A stretch of 48,263 nucleotides of DNA, taken from the NCBI GenBank assembly GCA_913063325.1, contig CAJXYE010000032.1, forward strand, positions 1 to 48,263, read 5' to 3'. Under the pieces are notes generated by a model that worked only from the letters and a program-made list of their open reading frames with translations, had not been told where the DNA came from and ran no database searches. Both the position numbers and the translations under genes were made by a program. Shown in pieces: positions 18,485 to 27,980 of the stretch. This DNA comes from an uncultured Colwellia sp. (lineage in GTDB: Bacteria > Pseudomonadota > Gammaproteobacteria > Enterobacterales > Alteromonadaceae). Position 1 is the stretch's first letter. Every line of letters starts with the position of its first letter.

Positions 18485-20923
18485 ATGAGCGCTTTTATTA
18501 AAACGAAAACGCAAGTTAACCTCGCGTTTAGATCACTAAAAAATGCACCTGGCTTTGTTGCTTCGGTTATGGTGACTATGTCATTAACACTGGCCACCTT
18601 ATTTGTGGTTTTTTCATTGGTAAATACCTACTTTATAAAACCACTTAATGTGCTTGACGAACAAAAACTATTTGTTGTTGAACAAGAAGTAGATACGCCT
18701 GTAGGTACCCACAGCGGTTATCAAAGTTATAAATCTATTGTGCACTGGTATAAAACCCAAAGTAGCTTTGACAAGCTCACCCCAGTAAACCCCAATAATG
18801 TCATTCTTACCAGTTTACCTGGCGAGCCTAAAGTGGTGGCTACTTTTGCCATGCCCGACTATTTTGATCTTTTTAAAGTGCCTATGTTGCTAGGCCAAAG
18901 TTTTGCTGATGACCTTCCCTTAGAGCAAGCCTCAGATAACGTCGTTATCTCAGAAGCATTTTGGAAAAAGTACTTTGACAGTACCCCTGATATTATTGGT
19001 AAAACGATTAATGACGGTGAACGAGCATTTAATATTATTGGTGTTGTTGCTAAATCATTTGAGCCTCCTTATATGTTTTACAGTGGTAAAACTGATATTT
19101 GGTTACATTTTGGCTCAGATCAACGTTTCTTTAATAACGGCGAAAGGGACAACCCATGGGACAATACCTATAAATCATTAAAATTAGTTGGCACTGCAAA
19201 ACCAGGTACAACAAAAGAGAATATTAGAAAAAATCTTGATGACCGTATCGAAGATATTCGTGCTGAGTGGCTTGAAGGTTACGAGACATCAACTGATTTT
19301 AGACCGCTTGTTACACCATACAGAACTATTGAATTAGGTGATAAAGGTCATTTAAGTTTATTTTTATTAGCTGGCACATTAGGTTTATTACTTATCGCTA
19401 TCGTCAATGTTTGTAATTTATTTTTCTCACGCGCTTTAGCGCAACATAAAACTTTAGCATTACAAGCGGTATTAGGCGCAAAGCGTCGTTTATTGTTTAG
19501 TGCTATTTTAACGCAAACACTCATATTGATGGTCTCATCGGTAGCCGTCGCGTTATTTCTCTCTGCTTGGGGTATTAAATTATTTAAACAGCTAGCTACA
19601 GGTAAATTGCCCTTAGTACAATCTCTCACCATCGACATTAACTTACTGGCCGTTGCCATTGGTTTGAGCTTATTGTTAGCTTATTTATTTGCCTTAGTTA
19701 CTTCACGATTAGTGGATTACAAAGCATTAAAAAATCAACTACAATCCAGTGGTAAAGGCAGTGTTAACCAAGTTTCAGCACGCACCGTTAAGATACTTAT
19801 TACCGCACAAATGACCTTTGCTAGTTTGTTAATTATCTTTGCCTGCTTAGCATTAACTAAAACTCATCAAACCCTCGAACGTCCCATGGGTAGCAAAGTT
19901 GACAATATGTACTCTTTTATCGCTTTTATTCGTGGCGAGAATGATATTTTATCAATGACTGAACGTTTTGATAAAAACCAAAAAGTTAAAGAGGCTTTTC
20001 GACAATTACCGCAAATTAAAAAGGTTTCTACCGGTAACAGCCCTGTATCTTTAAGAGTCACTAAATCAACATTAACTGATATGAATGCTAAAACGACCGA
20101 CTTTGTCCCACAAGGTTGGGTTGGCAGTGACTACTTCGAACATACCGGTTTAAAAGTACTTAAAGGACGAACCTTTAGTGATGAAGCACTTCGTGGTGAA
20201 AAAAATGAAGTGATGGTGACACAAAGTTTAGCTTACTTACTTGACCCAAGTGGAGACGTGCTAGGTAAAATCTATAACGGTCATGAGGAAAAAAATGAAG
20301 TAGTAGGCATTACCGAAGACTTTAATCACCCCAACTACTTTGACCAGGATAAAGGCAAACATATATGGTGGCCAAGCCGCCCCTTCAGTTACAATTTAAT
20401 TGTAGAAACCAAACCGGGCTACACGCTCAACCAAGAGAAAATACTACAAACCTTACGTAAAGAAGATGCCCGTTTTAATATTTGGGAGTATCGTTCGCTC
20501 GAACAAGAGTTTGAACGCATCATTTACATGGATATTATCACCCTTTATTTAAGCTATATTCTTGCTGCTTTCACCCTATTATTAGCGAGCGTTGGCATCT
20601 ACGGAGTATTAAGTTATAACCTAGGATTACGCCGCTTTGAATTTGGTATTCGCATGGCACTTGGCGCTAAAAAAGCCAAACTATATAAGTTACTTGTTAA
20701 AGATGCCATAGTGCCGTTATTACTTGGTGTTATCTTAGCAAACCTCATTACCCTGGTTATTTATAATCAGTTTTATGAAAGCTTAAGCCCGTGGCTCACC
20801 TTTGATATTAGCTTTGTACTACCAGCAATATTAATAAGCACAGGTATTGCAATATATGCCAGCATTAGACCGATGCAAAAAATTATTAAAGCAAAACCAA
20901 TGAAAGCATTACGAAACGAATAA
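18485..20923 (+). CDS. ABC exporter permease with two FtsX domains
   Basis: 812 residues: a first transmembrane helix, a periplasmic MacB-like core domain (about 50-270), three helices of a first FtsX domain (about 290-410), then a second helix, periplasmic domain and FtsX domain ending near 805. The FtsX signature occurs twice (QAVLGAKRRLLFSAILTQ and IRMALGAKKAKLYKLLVKDA). The protein thus carries in one chain the two halves that MacB supplies as a dimer. It is the transmembrane part of the exporter with the two upstream genes. The exported molecule cannot be inferred. Confidence 0.88.
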   Translation: MSAFIKTKTQVNLAFRSLKNAPGFVASVMVTMSLTLATLFVVFSLVNTYFIKPLNVLDEQKLFVVEQEVDTPVGTHSGYQSYKSIVHWYKTQSSFDKLTPVNPNNVILTSLPGEPKVVATFAMPDYFDLFKVPMLLGQSFADDLPLEQASDNVVISEAFWKKYFDSTPDIIGKTINDGERAFNIIGVVAKSFEPPYMFYSGKTDIWLHFGSDQRFFNNGERDNPWDNTYKSLKLVGTAKPGTTKENIRKNLDDRIEDIRAEWLEGYETSTDFRPLVTPYRTIELGDKGHLSLFLLAGTLGLLLIAIVNVCNLFFSRALAQHKTLALQAVLGAKRRLLFSAILTQTLILMVSSVAVALFLSAWGIKLFKQLATGKLPLVQSLTIDINLLAVAIGLSLLLAYLFALVTSRLVDYKALKNQLQSSGKGSVNQVSARTVKILITAQMTFASLLIIFACLALTKTHQTLERPMGSKVDNMYSFIAFIRGENDILSMTERFDKNQKVKEAFRQLPQIKKVSTGNSPVSLRVTKSTLTDMNAKTTDFVPQGWVGSDYFEHTGLKVLKGRTFSDEALRGEKNEVMVTQSLAYLLDPSGDVLGKIYNGHEEKNEVVGITEDFNHPNYFDQDKGKHIWWPSRPFSYNLIVETKPGYTLNQEKILQTLRKEDARFNIWEYRSLEQEFERIIYMDIITLYLSYILAAFTLLLASVGIYGVLSYNLGLRRFEFGIRMALGAKKAKLYKLLVKDAIVPLLLGVILANLITLVIYNQFYESLSPWLTFDISFVLPAILISTGIAIYASIRPMQKIIKAKPMKALRNE

Positions 20924-20937
20924 GTAGCCATATTAAT

Positions 20938-20993
20938 AACGACATTACTTGGTTTAAAGCATTACAGTTATTACCCAAAGTTAATGTCGTTTT
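20938..20993 (+). terminator. Probable terminator of the efflux operon
   Basis: AACGACATTA (20938-20947) pairs with TAATGTCGTT (20982-20991), continued by partial pairing of CTTGG with CCAAAG further in, and followed by T's. The loop is long, so efficiency is uncertain; it would separate the exporter from the two-component genes. Confidence 0.55.
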
Positions 20994-21056
20994 ATGCCTT
21001 TTGCTTAATAGTTAGATTATTATCCCTATGTAATTTACTTAGGAGCTCATTGAAAA

Positions 21057-21133
21057 CGTCATCTTCGAGGTTACTGGTCGAAGTTCCACTGTATTTAAGC
21101 TTGGATTCCCGACAAAAAACTTCAGGAATGACG
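21057..21133. repeat. Palindromic intergenic repeat (CGTCAT...ATGACG)
   Basis: A 77-bp unit begins CGTCAT and ends ATGACG. It contains the hairpin CTTCGA-N9-TCGAAG and the segment TTCCTGAAG...CGGGAATCC when read on the minus strand. The style, CGTCATTCC...GGAATCC, is that of dispersed extragenic palindromes in many gammaproteobacteria. Only one copy is in the window, so dispersion is assumed. Confidence 0.5.
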
Positions 21134-21199
21134 ACTTCCTATTTAATCTACATATATACGTAAATTATTAAATAACCTTTATGGAAATATTGTCATACT

Positions 21200-22582
21200 A
21201 TGAATAAAGTCCTGATTGTTGACGATCAACTTGATGTTCGCATGTCAGCATCAATCGCCTTAAGCAACCATGGTTTCTCCTGTGTAGAGGCCGATAGTCC
21301 GTTGCAAGCCATGCATATAGTTACCTCCGAAAAAATTGATCTTATCTTACTCGATATGAATTACTCGAGTGATACCACTTCAGGTCAAGAAGGTTTAACC
21401 TTTTTACAGCAGTTACAGAGTAAAAATATTAGTGTACCTGTTGTTGTTATGACCGCTTGGGCGAGCATAGATATTGCCGTACAAGCAATGCAATTAAATG
21501 CTGTTGATTTTATTGAAAAACCTTGGAAGAACACCCGCTTGGTTGCCATTGTTAAGCAACAAATCGATAGTGCAAAACTGCATAAAGAAAATGCGCGATA
21601 TACTGCTTTAAGTCGCCCGTCGATAACGCAAGAATACTTTGCAAAATCTCCTGCCATGCTTGAACTACTGGTCAAAGCAAAGCGTGCTGCCCAAACCGAT
21701 GCCAATATTTTACTTACTGGCGAAAATGGTACAGGTAAAAGTCTACTGGCCAACTATATTCACCAACATTCAGCGCGCGCTGATAATCGCTTCGTTAGCG
21801 TCAATATGGGCGCTATCCCTGAAACACTTTTTGAAAGTGAGTTATTTGGTCATAAAAAAGGTGCCTTTACTGACGCTAAAGAAAATCGCTTAGGTCGCTT
21901 CGATATTGCCTCTGACGGCACACTTTTTTTAGATGAAATAGGCACCTTAGGTGGTAACTTGCAGAGTAAAGTATTGCGAGTATTAGAAACCGGTGAATAT
22001 GAAGTCGTTGGCTCAAGCCAAACTGAAAAAACCAACGCCAGAATTATCTCAGCGACTAATGCTAACTTAGAGAAAATGATCGCTGATGAGCAATTTCGAC
22101 GGGACCTACTGTTTAGATTAAATACTATCGAATTGCATATTCCGCCACTTAGAGAGCGCCCTGAAGATATCACCTTACTCGCAGAGCATTTACTTGATAA
22201 ACATGCCACTAAATACAATCGAGCAGGTATGAGTTTATCAAGTGCCGCACATACGGCTATATTACTGCACCCTTGGGTTGGTAATGTTCGAGAGCTAAGT
22301 CACTGTATTGAGCGAGCGGTGATAATGTCTGATCAAACAGTCATTGATGTTAATGAACTTAGCCTGAATATCAATCTAAGTCCAAGCCAACACGATGATA
22401 ACAAGGAACAAAACTGGCCACTGATGACCTTAGAGGAAAGTGAAAAAAGAGCTTTAATTACCGCGATAAAGCACTTTCAAGGTAACGTTATTGAGGCGGG
22501 AGATTATTTAGGCATGAGTAAATCAGCCATTTACCGTCGTCTAGAAAAGTTTGATATCGATCCTAAAAATCTGGAGCCATAA
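21200..22582 (+). CDS. NtrC-family sigma-54-dependent response regulator
   Basis: 460 residues. Receiver domain (1-120) with acidic D8/D9 and phosphoacceptor D52 (LILLDMNYSS). AAA+ activator domain with Walker A GENGTGKS (174-181) and the sigma-54-contact loop GAFTDA (221-226), a known variant of GAFTGA. C-terminal Fis-type helix-turn-helix (NVIEAGDYLGMSKSAIYRRLEKF). It would be phosphorylated by the kinase encoded 35 bp downstream. The candidate target is the sigma-54 promoter at 16348 in front of the exporter operon. Confidence 0.93.
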   Translation: MNKVLIVDDQLDVRMSASIALSNHGFSCVEADSPLQAMHIVTSEKIDLILLDMNYSSDTTSGQEGLTFLQQLQSKNISVPVVVMTAWASIDIAVQAMQLNAVDFIEKPWKNTRLVAIVKQQIDSAKLHKENARYTALSRPSITQEYFAKSPAMLELLVKAKRAAQTDANILLTGENGTGKSLLANYIHQHSARADNRFVSVNMGAIPETLFESELFGHKKGAFTDAKENRLGRFDIASDGTLFLDEIGTLGGNLQSKVLRVLETGEYEVVGSSQTEKTNARIISATNANLEKMIADEQFRRDLLFRLNTIELHIPPLRERPEDITLLAEHLLDKHATKYNRAGMSLSSAAHTAILLHPWVGNVRELSHCIERAVIMSDQTVIDVNELSLNINLSPSQHDDNKEQNWPLMTLEESEKRALITAIKHFQGNVIEAGDYLGMSKSAIYRRLEKFDIDPKNLEP

Positions 22583-22617
22583 ATGGAGCCAAAGGCAAGT
22601 GATAAGGTGAATAAGAA

Positions 22618-23982
22618 ATGAGTGGTCACTTACACAATAAATCATCACTAGAGCAGAAGCTGCTCTACTTATTTTGTTTGTTAGCGTTAATGCCGCTAAT
22701 CCCGTGTATTTACATAATAAGCTCTCTGAAACTAGAATTACTTAGCGCTAGCACTCTTATTATTATCATGACAATTCCCAGTTTTTGGGCTGCTAACCGC
22801 TGTTTTCATTATATTACCGACACGCTTGAGCGTATTGGTTTACAACTTGACGCGCTAGGGAATGAAGAATTCAATAGCTGGCATTTAGCTGAGTTTAATA
22901 GTGGTAGAGTGACTAACCTCAAACATGACTTTGAAAAACTGAGTACTAAGTTACAAACTAAACGCTTTGAATACATGCACAACGAATCATTTTTATCTGA
23001 ATTTATTAAAGAATTGAATTTACCTATTTTGGTATTAGATCACCATCAACAAATTTACTCCGCTAATCACGCAGTCGAAACCTTATTAAAAAACTCAACC
23101 GCTAATTGGCTTGGTAAGAAAGCCGATACGTTAGGTTTGATTTTTAAAGATAACAAATGGCAGCAAACAAGTGACTCACAATTAGCACAACGCTTTGAAG
23201 TTACACATCATGTGCTAAAACGTAGTGGCCGCAACTTTCAGCTGCTGGTGTTGTTCTCGATAGAACAGCAACTCAGAGCCAATGAAAAACAGGTTTGGCA
23301 ACGTCTGATCAGAGTACTTAATCACGAAGTAAGAAATTCATTAACGCCTATTTATTCAATGACACAATCTTTACAGGAGATGAAGCTAAACGGGCCTTTA
23401 ACTGAAGAGCAAGAAAACCTTGAAAAGAACATATTACAAGTCATCGAAAAGCGCTCATTACAGCTACTAGATTTTGTTGAAAATTATTCAGCCTTTAGTA
23501 AACTTGCGCCAGCAAAAATAACGTCAGTTTACCCGCAAGATATTGCTCAACGCATGCAGGCTATCTTCCCTGCCCTTTCAATAACGCTTAATGATAGTGC
23601 GTTGCCATTTCTTGCTGATGCAGGCCAATTAGAGCAAGCACTAATTAACTTAATTAAAAATGCTTTTGAAGCGTGCGCAGCTAATAAAGCTAATCCCGAA
23701 GTCTTAATGCAATGCCAACAAAATATTGACCATAACCATCCAAAAAGTCAGCCTCAAACCATTATTAATATAATCGACTCTGGCCAAGGTATTACCAACA
23801 ATGATAATTTATTTGTACCTTTTTACTCCACCAAACCTCAAGGCTCAGGTATTGGCTTAATTATCAGTAGAGAATATATTCGTAATCAAGACGGAGAGCT
23901 AACCTTGAAAAACCGTCAAGATGCTCAAGGCGCTGTTGCTCGTATTAGCTTAAAGATGCCAAGTGATATTAGCGCGGTATAA
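22618..23982 (+). CDS. Sensor histidine kinase, partner of the sigma-54 regulator
   Basis: 454 residues. Two membrane helices at the N-terminus (about 13-60) with only a minimal periplasmic loop, a PAS-like region (about 120-220), a dimerisation domain with phospho-accepting H236 (RVLNHEVRNSLTP), and an ATPase domain showing LINLIKNAFEA (N-box), DSGQGI and GSGIGLIISREYI. The HEVRNSLTP motif resembles NtrY-type kinases. The small sensor region suggests detection inside the membrane, perhaps envelope stress or exporter status. AAGGTG precedes its ATG. A terminator follows at 24033. Confidence 0.9.
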   Translation: MSGHLHNKSSLEQKLLYLFCLLALMPLIPCIYIISSLKLELLSASTLIIIMTIPSFWAANRCFHYITDTLERIGLQLDALGNEEFNSWHLAEFNSGRVTNLKHDFEKLSTKLQTKRFEYMHNESFLSEFIKELNLPILVLDHHQQIYSANHAVETLLKNSTANWLGKKADTLGLIFKDNKWQQTSDSQLAQRFEVTHHVLKRSGRNFQLLVLFSIEQQLRANEKQVWQRLIRVLNHEVRNSLTPIYSMTQSLQEMKLNGPLTEEQENLEKNILQVIEKRSLQLLDFVENYSAFSKLAPAKITSVYPQDIAQRMQAIFPALSITLNDSALPFLADAGQLEQALINLIKNAFEACAANKANPEVLMQCQQNIDHNHPKSQPQTIINIIDSGQGITNNDNLFVPFYSTKPQGSGIGLIISREYIRNQDGELTLKNRQDAQGAVARISLKMPSDISAV

Positions 23983-24032
23983 CCCCCAATAAACTTAACT
24001 ATTTTTGCTGAAAATAAAGTTTTAAGGGCATA

Positions 24033-24060
24033 AAAAAACCAGCAAACAAGCTGGTTTTTA
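24033..24060 (+). terminator. Terminator between the kinase and RRM genes
   Basis: AAAACCAGC and GCTGGTTTT form a 9-bp stem with a 6-nt loop (AAACAA), flanked by A's on the left and T's on the right. It lies between converging genes and can serve both. Confidence 0.88.
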
Positions 24061-24087
24061 CTGCTAGAATATAACCTTGTAAATAGC

Positions 24088-24324
24088 CTACTGTGCTATT
24101 TTTACTCGGATTTTATTCTTAGCAACTCTTGTTTCATGCAAAGTAGAAAGTGCTGCTTTTGCTTCTGCTTCGTTAGGCATGACAACAAAACCAAAACCTT
24201 TTGATTTTGCTGTAGCTTGATCTAAAACTAAGCTACATTCTGCGACTGTGCCATGAGCGGAAAACAAAATACGAAGTTCCTGCTCAGTTGTTGTACGAGA
24301 AAGGTTACGAACTAAAAGTTTCAT
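24088..24324 (-). CDS. Single-domain RNA-binding protein (RRM)
   Basis: 78 residues that are almost entirely one RNA recognition motif: RNP2 LLVRNL at 3-8 and RNP1 KGFGFVVM at about 42-49, with the usual beta-alpha-beta pattern. Small RRM proteins like this occur in marine gammaproteobacteria and cyanobacteria, sometimes cold-induced. It probably binds single-stranded RNA, with no known target. The aromatic residues of RNP1 (F44 and F46, approximate numbering) are kept. Confidence 0.9.
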   Translation of the reverse strand: MKLLVRNLSRTTTEQELRILFSAHGTVAECSLVLDQATAKSKGFGFVVMPNEAEAKAALSTLHETRVAKNKIRVKIAQ

Positions 24325-24463
24325 AATGAACCATTGGATTGTTATTTATATGCTAATTGTCTCATAATTTGGTAATAGACCAAGCTATATTATGCATTTA
24401 GAACAAAATAACTTATTGTTGCCGTGCTAACCCTCAACAATTTCCGTCTCACAAGGAACACAA

Positions 24464-24808
24464 ATGCCACACTTTGTAATGGACTGCTCACAAAGCGTCT
24501 TAGAATCTCATAAAGAAGAATTCATCATCGAACAAGTTCACCTTATTGCCTACGCATCGGGATTATTTGTTGAAGGCGATATTAAAGTAAGAATGAATGC
24601 TTTTAAAACATTTATTGTCGGTAACAAACGTGACGATTTCATTCACGTCTTTGCCCATATAATGCAAGGACGAACTACAGAGCAAAAAGCACATTTATCA
24701 GAACAAGTAGTTACTAAGCTGGCAGCACTGTTTCCTGAGATAACCAATATCGCCATGAATATTAGTGATTTTGAAAAAGCGACTTACTGCAACCGTGCTA
24801 TGTTGTAA
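24464..24808 (+). CDS. 5-carboxymethyl-2-hydroxymuconate isomerase-like tautomerase
   Basis: 114 residues of the CHMI (HpaF-like) branch of the tautomerase superfamily. The N-terminus MPHFVMDCS exposes Pro2 as the catalytic base once Met is removed, and VRMNAFKTFIVGN followed by FIHVFAHIMQGRTTEQKAHLSE is typical of this family. No other hydroxyphenylacetate genes are nearby, so the physiological substrate may differ. GGAAC precedes the ATG. Confidence 0.87.
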   Translation: MPHFVMDCSQSVLESHKEEFIIEQVHLIAYASGLFVEGDIKVRMNAFKTFIVGNKRDDFIHVFAHIMQGRTTEQKAHLSEQVVTKLAALFPEITNIAMNISDFEKATYCNRAML

Positions 24809-24874
24809 TACTCATTAGGTTAATTTACCCAACAATAAACCTATAACCTCTATTTAAAAAATTCAGGAACACTT

Positions 24875-25447
24875 GTGGAAATAATACGAAGTAAAGAGTT
24901 TACCGCTGATCGTTCATGGGGCGCTAAAAACATCGCCAATATGAACGGAATTACTACCCGTTTGCATTGGACCGATAAATCAATACCAAGTCCATTAAGT
25001 TAGATCCAGCTCAAAGCTTACCAGCGTTTTGAGAACAAATAGAATTTTTTTGTATATAGTCACTCTATATGAAAGGAATTCTCTGCGGTTATTGATATGC
25101 TGGAAAGCTCCCAAAGGGCGAGTTTAAAAGGCTTATACGCTACGTTATTAATTTTGATAAGGGAATAACCATTATCTACAATCAATGTCTTGCCTCTAAG
25201 CCTTTTAACTCTCGCTGAGCAGTACCTAACTTATTGGAATTGGTATTAATGGCATATTAATGACGGTGAAGAAGTCTTTGTTGCTTTAGATGGTGTGGTC
25301 GAGATGCATTTTAAAGAAAATGATGTTGAGCTATCGACCCTACTCAATACCGGTGATATTTTTTATGCGACTAAAGGTACTGAACATGTTGCTCATCCCA
25401 AAGGTGAAGCAAGAGTATTAGTAATAGAATCTGAAGGCAGCATATAA
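24875..25447 (+). pseudogene. Cupin-domain gene split by a MITE-like insertion
   Basis: The first 35 codons (GTG start at 24875 with AGGA upstream) read SKEFTADRSWGAKNIANMNG and then TTRLHWTDK before entering the insertion, where a stop follows. The remainder resumes at 25250 as WHINDGEEVFVALDG...YATKGTEHVAHPKGEARVLVIES and ends at 25447. These are the two parts of a small cupin (HINDGEE supplies metal-ligand-type residues; GTEHVAHP the second cupin motif). Removing 24981-25250 (270 bp, a multiple of three) rejoins AAA-TGG and gives a continuous 100-residue protein. So the gene was intact until a recent insertion. No evidence shows a functional spliced product. Confidence 0.85.
24981..25250. 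mobile_element. MITE-like element inside the cupin gene
   Basis: The ends are 21-bp inverted repeats matching at 18 positions: 24982-25002 (begins AATACCAAGTCC) and 25227-25247 (its complement begins AATACCAATTCC). The flanks read AT before and AT after, compatible with a 2-bp target duplication. Inside, GCGAGTTTAAAAGGCTTA (25118-25135) is nearly complementary to 25197-25215, so the whole element can fold. It has no ORF and so must have moved with a transposase supplied elsewhere. The span given includes one copy of the AT. Confidence 0.8.
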
Positions 25448-25564
25448 GATAGGTAATGAGTAGGTTCTAAAGCTGAAGTAAAAATCAGTGAGCGAATTGA
25501 TCTAAGGGCAAGAAAAGCTATTCAATCTTTTCCAACACAGAAATTTTCGTTACTTTAGATTCAA

Positions 25565-25587
25565 AACCATGAATTAATTTCATGGTT
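25565..25587. repeat. Short perfect hairpin upstream of the DoxX gene
   Basis: AACCATGAA and TTCATGGTT are separated by 5 nt. There is no T-run after it, so a terminator is unlikely; it could be an operator for the gene at 25665. Confidence 0.5.
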
Positions 25588-25664
25588 ACGAGTATTAAAA
25601 AGGATTTCTATTCATGACTAATTTTAAATAGAATAAGCAACAATATTTAATTTTAGGTAAACCA

Positions 25665-26096
25665 ATGAAAGATATACTACAAAAATTACTATCGAGTAAT
25701 AACCATGCGTCAGCTCCATTTATCCTAAGGCTTACTTTAGGCATTATATTTATTGGTCATGGCTGGGGGAAGTTGTTTGCTGAAGGAAACCCCGCGGGTT
25801 TTGCAGGTTGGTTAGGCAGTATGGGGCTAGAACCTAGTTTATTATTAGCTGTCGCCGCCGGTTTAGCAGAAACTGTAGGTGGTTTATTGCTAGTAATTGG
25901 TTTATTTACACGTGTTGCAGCAAGTAGTTTAGTTGTCGTTATGTTAGTTGCTATTGGCTTTGTTCACTTAGATGCCGGCATGTTCGGTAAAGGTGGATAT
26001 GAATTCCAATTACTATTATTAGTAGGTGTTGTAAGCCTATTAATTCAGGGTAGCGGAAAGTATTCTCTTGATGAAATAATTAATAAAAAACTATAA
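25665..26096 (+). CDS. DoxX-family membrane protein
   Basis: 143 residues with four predicted membrane helices. The family signature is present as LRLTLGIIFIGHGWGKLF near residue 22 and AAGLAETVGGLLLVIGLFTRVAA in the second helix. DoxX/DoxD relatives are inner membrane proteins linked to quinone or redox stress, but this subgroup has no defined function. A LysR-type regulator gene starts 71 bp downstream on the same strand and could control it. Confidence 0.88.
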   Translation: MKDILQKLLSSNNHASAPFILRLTLGIIFIGHGWGKLFAEGNPAGFAGWLGSMGLEPSLLLAVAAGLAETVGGLLLVIGLFTRVAASSLVVVMLVAIGFVHLDAGMFGKGGYEFQLLLLVGVVSLLIQGSGKYSLDEIINKKL

Positions 26097-26167
26097 CCTG
26101 ATGAATCCCTGTTAAGCTTAAAAAATCATTAACTGGGATTCCCCTCAAAAAACAGAAGGTTGCACTT

Positions 26168-27097
26168 TTGAATAACTACAAGTTGTTACCTTCTCTGTTA
26201 TCTTTATTAAACACACGTAATATCACTGAATCGGCAAAAGCACTTAATGTCACGCAATCGGCGATGAGTAAAACATTGACGCAGATACGTGAGGCCTTTA
26301 ATGATCCTATTTTAGTCAGAGAAGCTAATCACTTTGTACTGACACAAAGAGGCGAAGCGTTAAAAGAGCAACTTCCGAGTTTGATACAAACGTTAGATAA
26401 CTTATATCTACCTAAAGAGTTAGATATAACATCCTGTCAACGTAAGTTTGTATTGGCATCAAGTGATTATGTTTCACAATTTATACTAGCTGATATATGT
26501 GCAAAAATGGTGGAGGATGCACCAGAAGTAAGCATTGAATACCAGTTATGGCAAAAAAATTGGTTACACGAATTATCTCAAAGACCTGTAGACCTAGTCT
26601 CTACCATAGTTGATGAAATACCAGAAAACCTTTATGGTAAAAAAATGGCTGAGGATCACTTAGTAATGGTAATGCGTAAATCTCACCCTAAAGCTTCATC
26701 TTCATTTTCTATTGCAGATTACGTTGAAGCTCAACATATTGTAATAAGTGGTGGCGGGGATAAAGATAGTCCAATAACAGAAGCACTATCGACACTCAAC
26801 AAAGAGAGGAATATTTTTGCTTCAGTTCCGTTTTTTACTTCCGCCATAGAGCTTTTATTGCAAACAAATACGATATTAACTACGCCACTGCACATTGCCG
26901 CAAGCTTTTCAAAAAGTCATCAATTAGCAATAAAACCTTTACCACTAAATATTAAACCCCATCAATATTATATATTGTGGCATGCAAAAAATAATTTAGA
27001 CCCTGAACATAAGTGGTTTAGAGAAATATGCTATCAACTATTTAAGGCACACCTGACAGAAACCATAAGCTACGGACTAAAACTACTCAAAAAATAG
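26168..27097 (+). CDS. LysR-family transcriptional regulator
   Basis: 309 residues with an N-terminal winged helix-turn-helix (NITESAKALNVTQSAMSKTLTQIREAFNDPILVR, about residues 18-51) and a C-terminal LysR substrate-binding domain (about 90-290). The start is a TTG at 26168; AGAAGG lies about 7 bp upstream, and the N-terminus aligns with the family, so TTG is accepted. The likely targets are the DoxX gene before it or the LysE-type exporter after it. The inducer is unknown. Confidence 0.92.
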   Translation: MNNYKLLPSLLSLLNTRNITESAKALNVTQSAMSKTLTQIREAFNDPILVREANHFVLTQRGEALKEQLPSLIQTLDNLYLPKELDITSCQRKFVLASSDYVSQFILADICAKMVEDAPEVSIEYQLWQKNWLHELSQRPVDLVSTIVDEIPENLYGKKMAEDHLVMVMRKSHPKASSSFSIADYVEAQHIVISGGGDKDSPITEALSTLNKERNIFASVPFFTSAIELLLQTNTILTTPLHIAASFSKSHQLAIKPLPLNIKPHQYYILWHAKNNLDPEHKWFREICYQLFKAHLTETISYGLKLLKK

Positions 27098-27235
27098 CTT
27101 TCTTCAAAAGCAAAGAAATAACGTCAATACACATTAACTATGACTTTTTGGCATAGCTGAAAGTCTGTAAAGTCATTTAAATAGATATTTTAAGTAAGTT
27201 AACATAAACAATTAATTAATAAGATTGAGAAATAT

Positions 27236-27844
27236 ATGGATTTATCAGCATGGCTATCTTTAGCTGTCATTTGCCTATTAGGTGCTATGACACCTGGGCC
27301 TAGTTTAGCTATTGTGTTAAAACATACGGTATCGGGTGGACGACTTAATGGTTTTGTTGTCAGTATTTTTCATGGTGCTGGTATTGCGCTTTATGCGGTA
27401 TTAACCGTGTTAGGCATGACTCTTATTATTAAAGAAACGCCTTGGTTATTTAATATGATTAAATATGCTGGTGCAGCATTTTTACTTTGGCTGGCATTTA
27501 AAGCATTCACTTCAAAATCAGCCTTAGCTAGATTAAAACACGAAACTATATCGGTATCGTTAAAACAAAGTGCTTGGCAAGGTTTTATGATTGCGTTTTT
27601 AAATCCCAAAATCGCCATATTTTTTATAGCCCTATTCAGCCAATTTATCGATGCTAATGCAAGCTTAGTACAGAAAATAATTATGGTATCTACTGTAGGA
27701 GGCATAGACACACTTTGGTATTGCTTGATTGCCCTGCTTTTATCTAAGTCTGTTATTTTGGAAAAATTACGTAATAATGTGCATATAGTCGATAAAATTA
27801 CAGGTGTTATTTTATTAGCAATTTGTGCAAGAGTCTTAATGTAA
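27236..27844 (+). CDS. LysE/RhtB-family amino acid exporter
   Basis: 202 residues with about six membrane helices. The N-terminal GAMTPGPSLAIVLKHTVSGGRLNG is the LysE/RhtB signature, and FLNPKIAIFFIALFSQF is the second conserved stretch. It exports amino acids or related small molecules across the inner membrane. A LysR regulator gene directly upstream, same strand, is a common arrangement. Substrate not assignable. Confidence 0.9.
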   Translation: MDLSAWLSLAVICLLGAMTPGPSLAIVLKHTVSGGRLNGFVVSIFHGAGIALYAVLTVLGMTLIIKETPWLFNMIKYAGAAFLLWLAFKAFTSKSALARLKHETISVSLKQSAWQGFMIAFLNPKIAIFFIALFSQFIDANASLVQKIIMVSTVGGIDTLWYCLIALLLSKSVILEKLRNNVHIVDKITGVILLAICARVLM

Positions 27845-27980
27845 GCGGCTAGGTCAAAAAAGTATTAAACAAGCTGGATATGCTGTTCATCAATTTAATA
27901 ATCGGAGAGCCGCTTAAAGCCCCCAGCATATTTGAACTCTGCACTAGCAGGTACTGTGCATTTAACCCAAACTAACTGTA

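Noticed and set aside
25460..25560. Possible remnant of an antitoxin-like gene (frame reading KISERIDLRARKAIQ)
   Set aside because: There is no start codon and no downstream toxin gene, and the frame is only about 30 codons. The resemblance to DUF1778 antitoxins is too thin to annotate.
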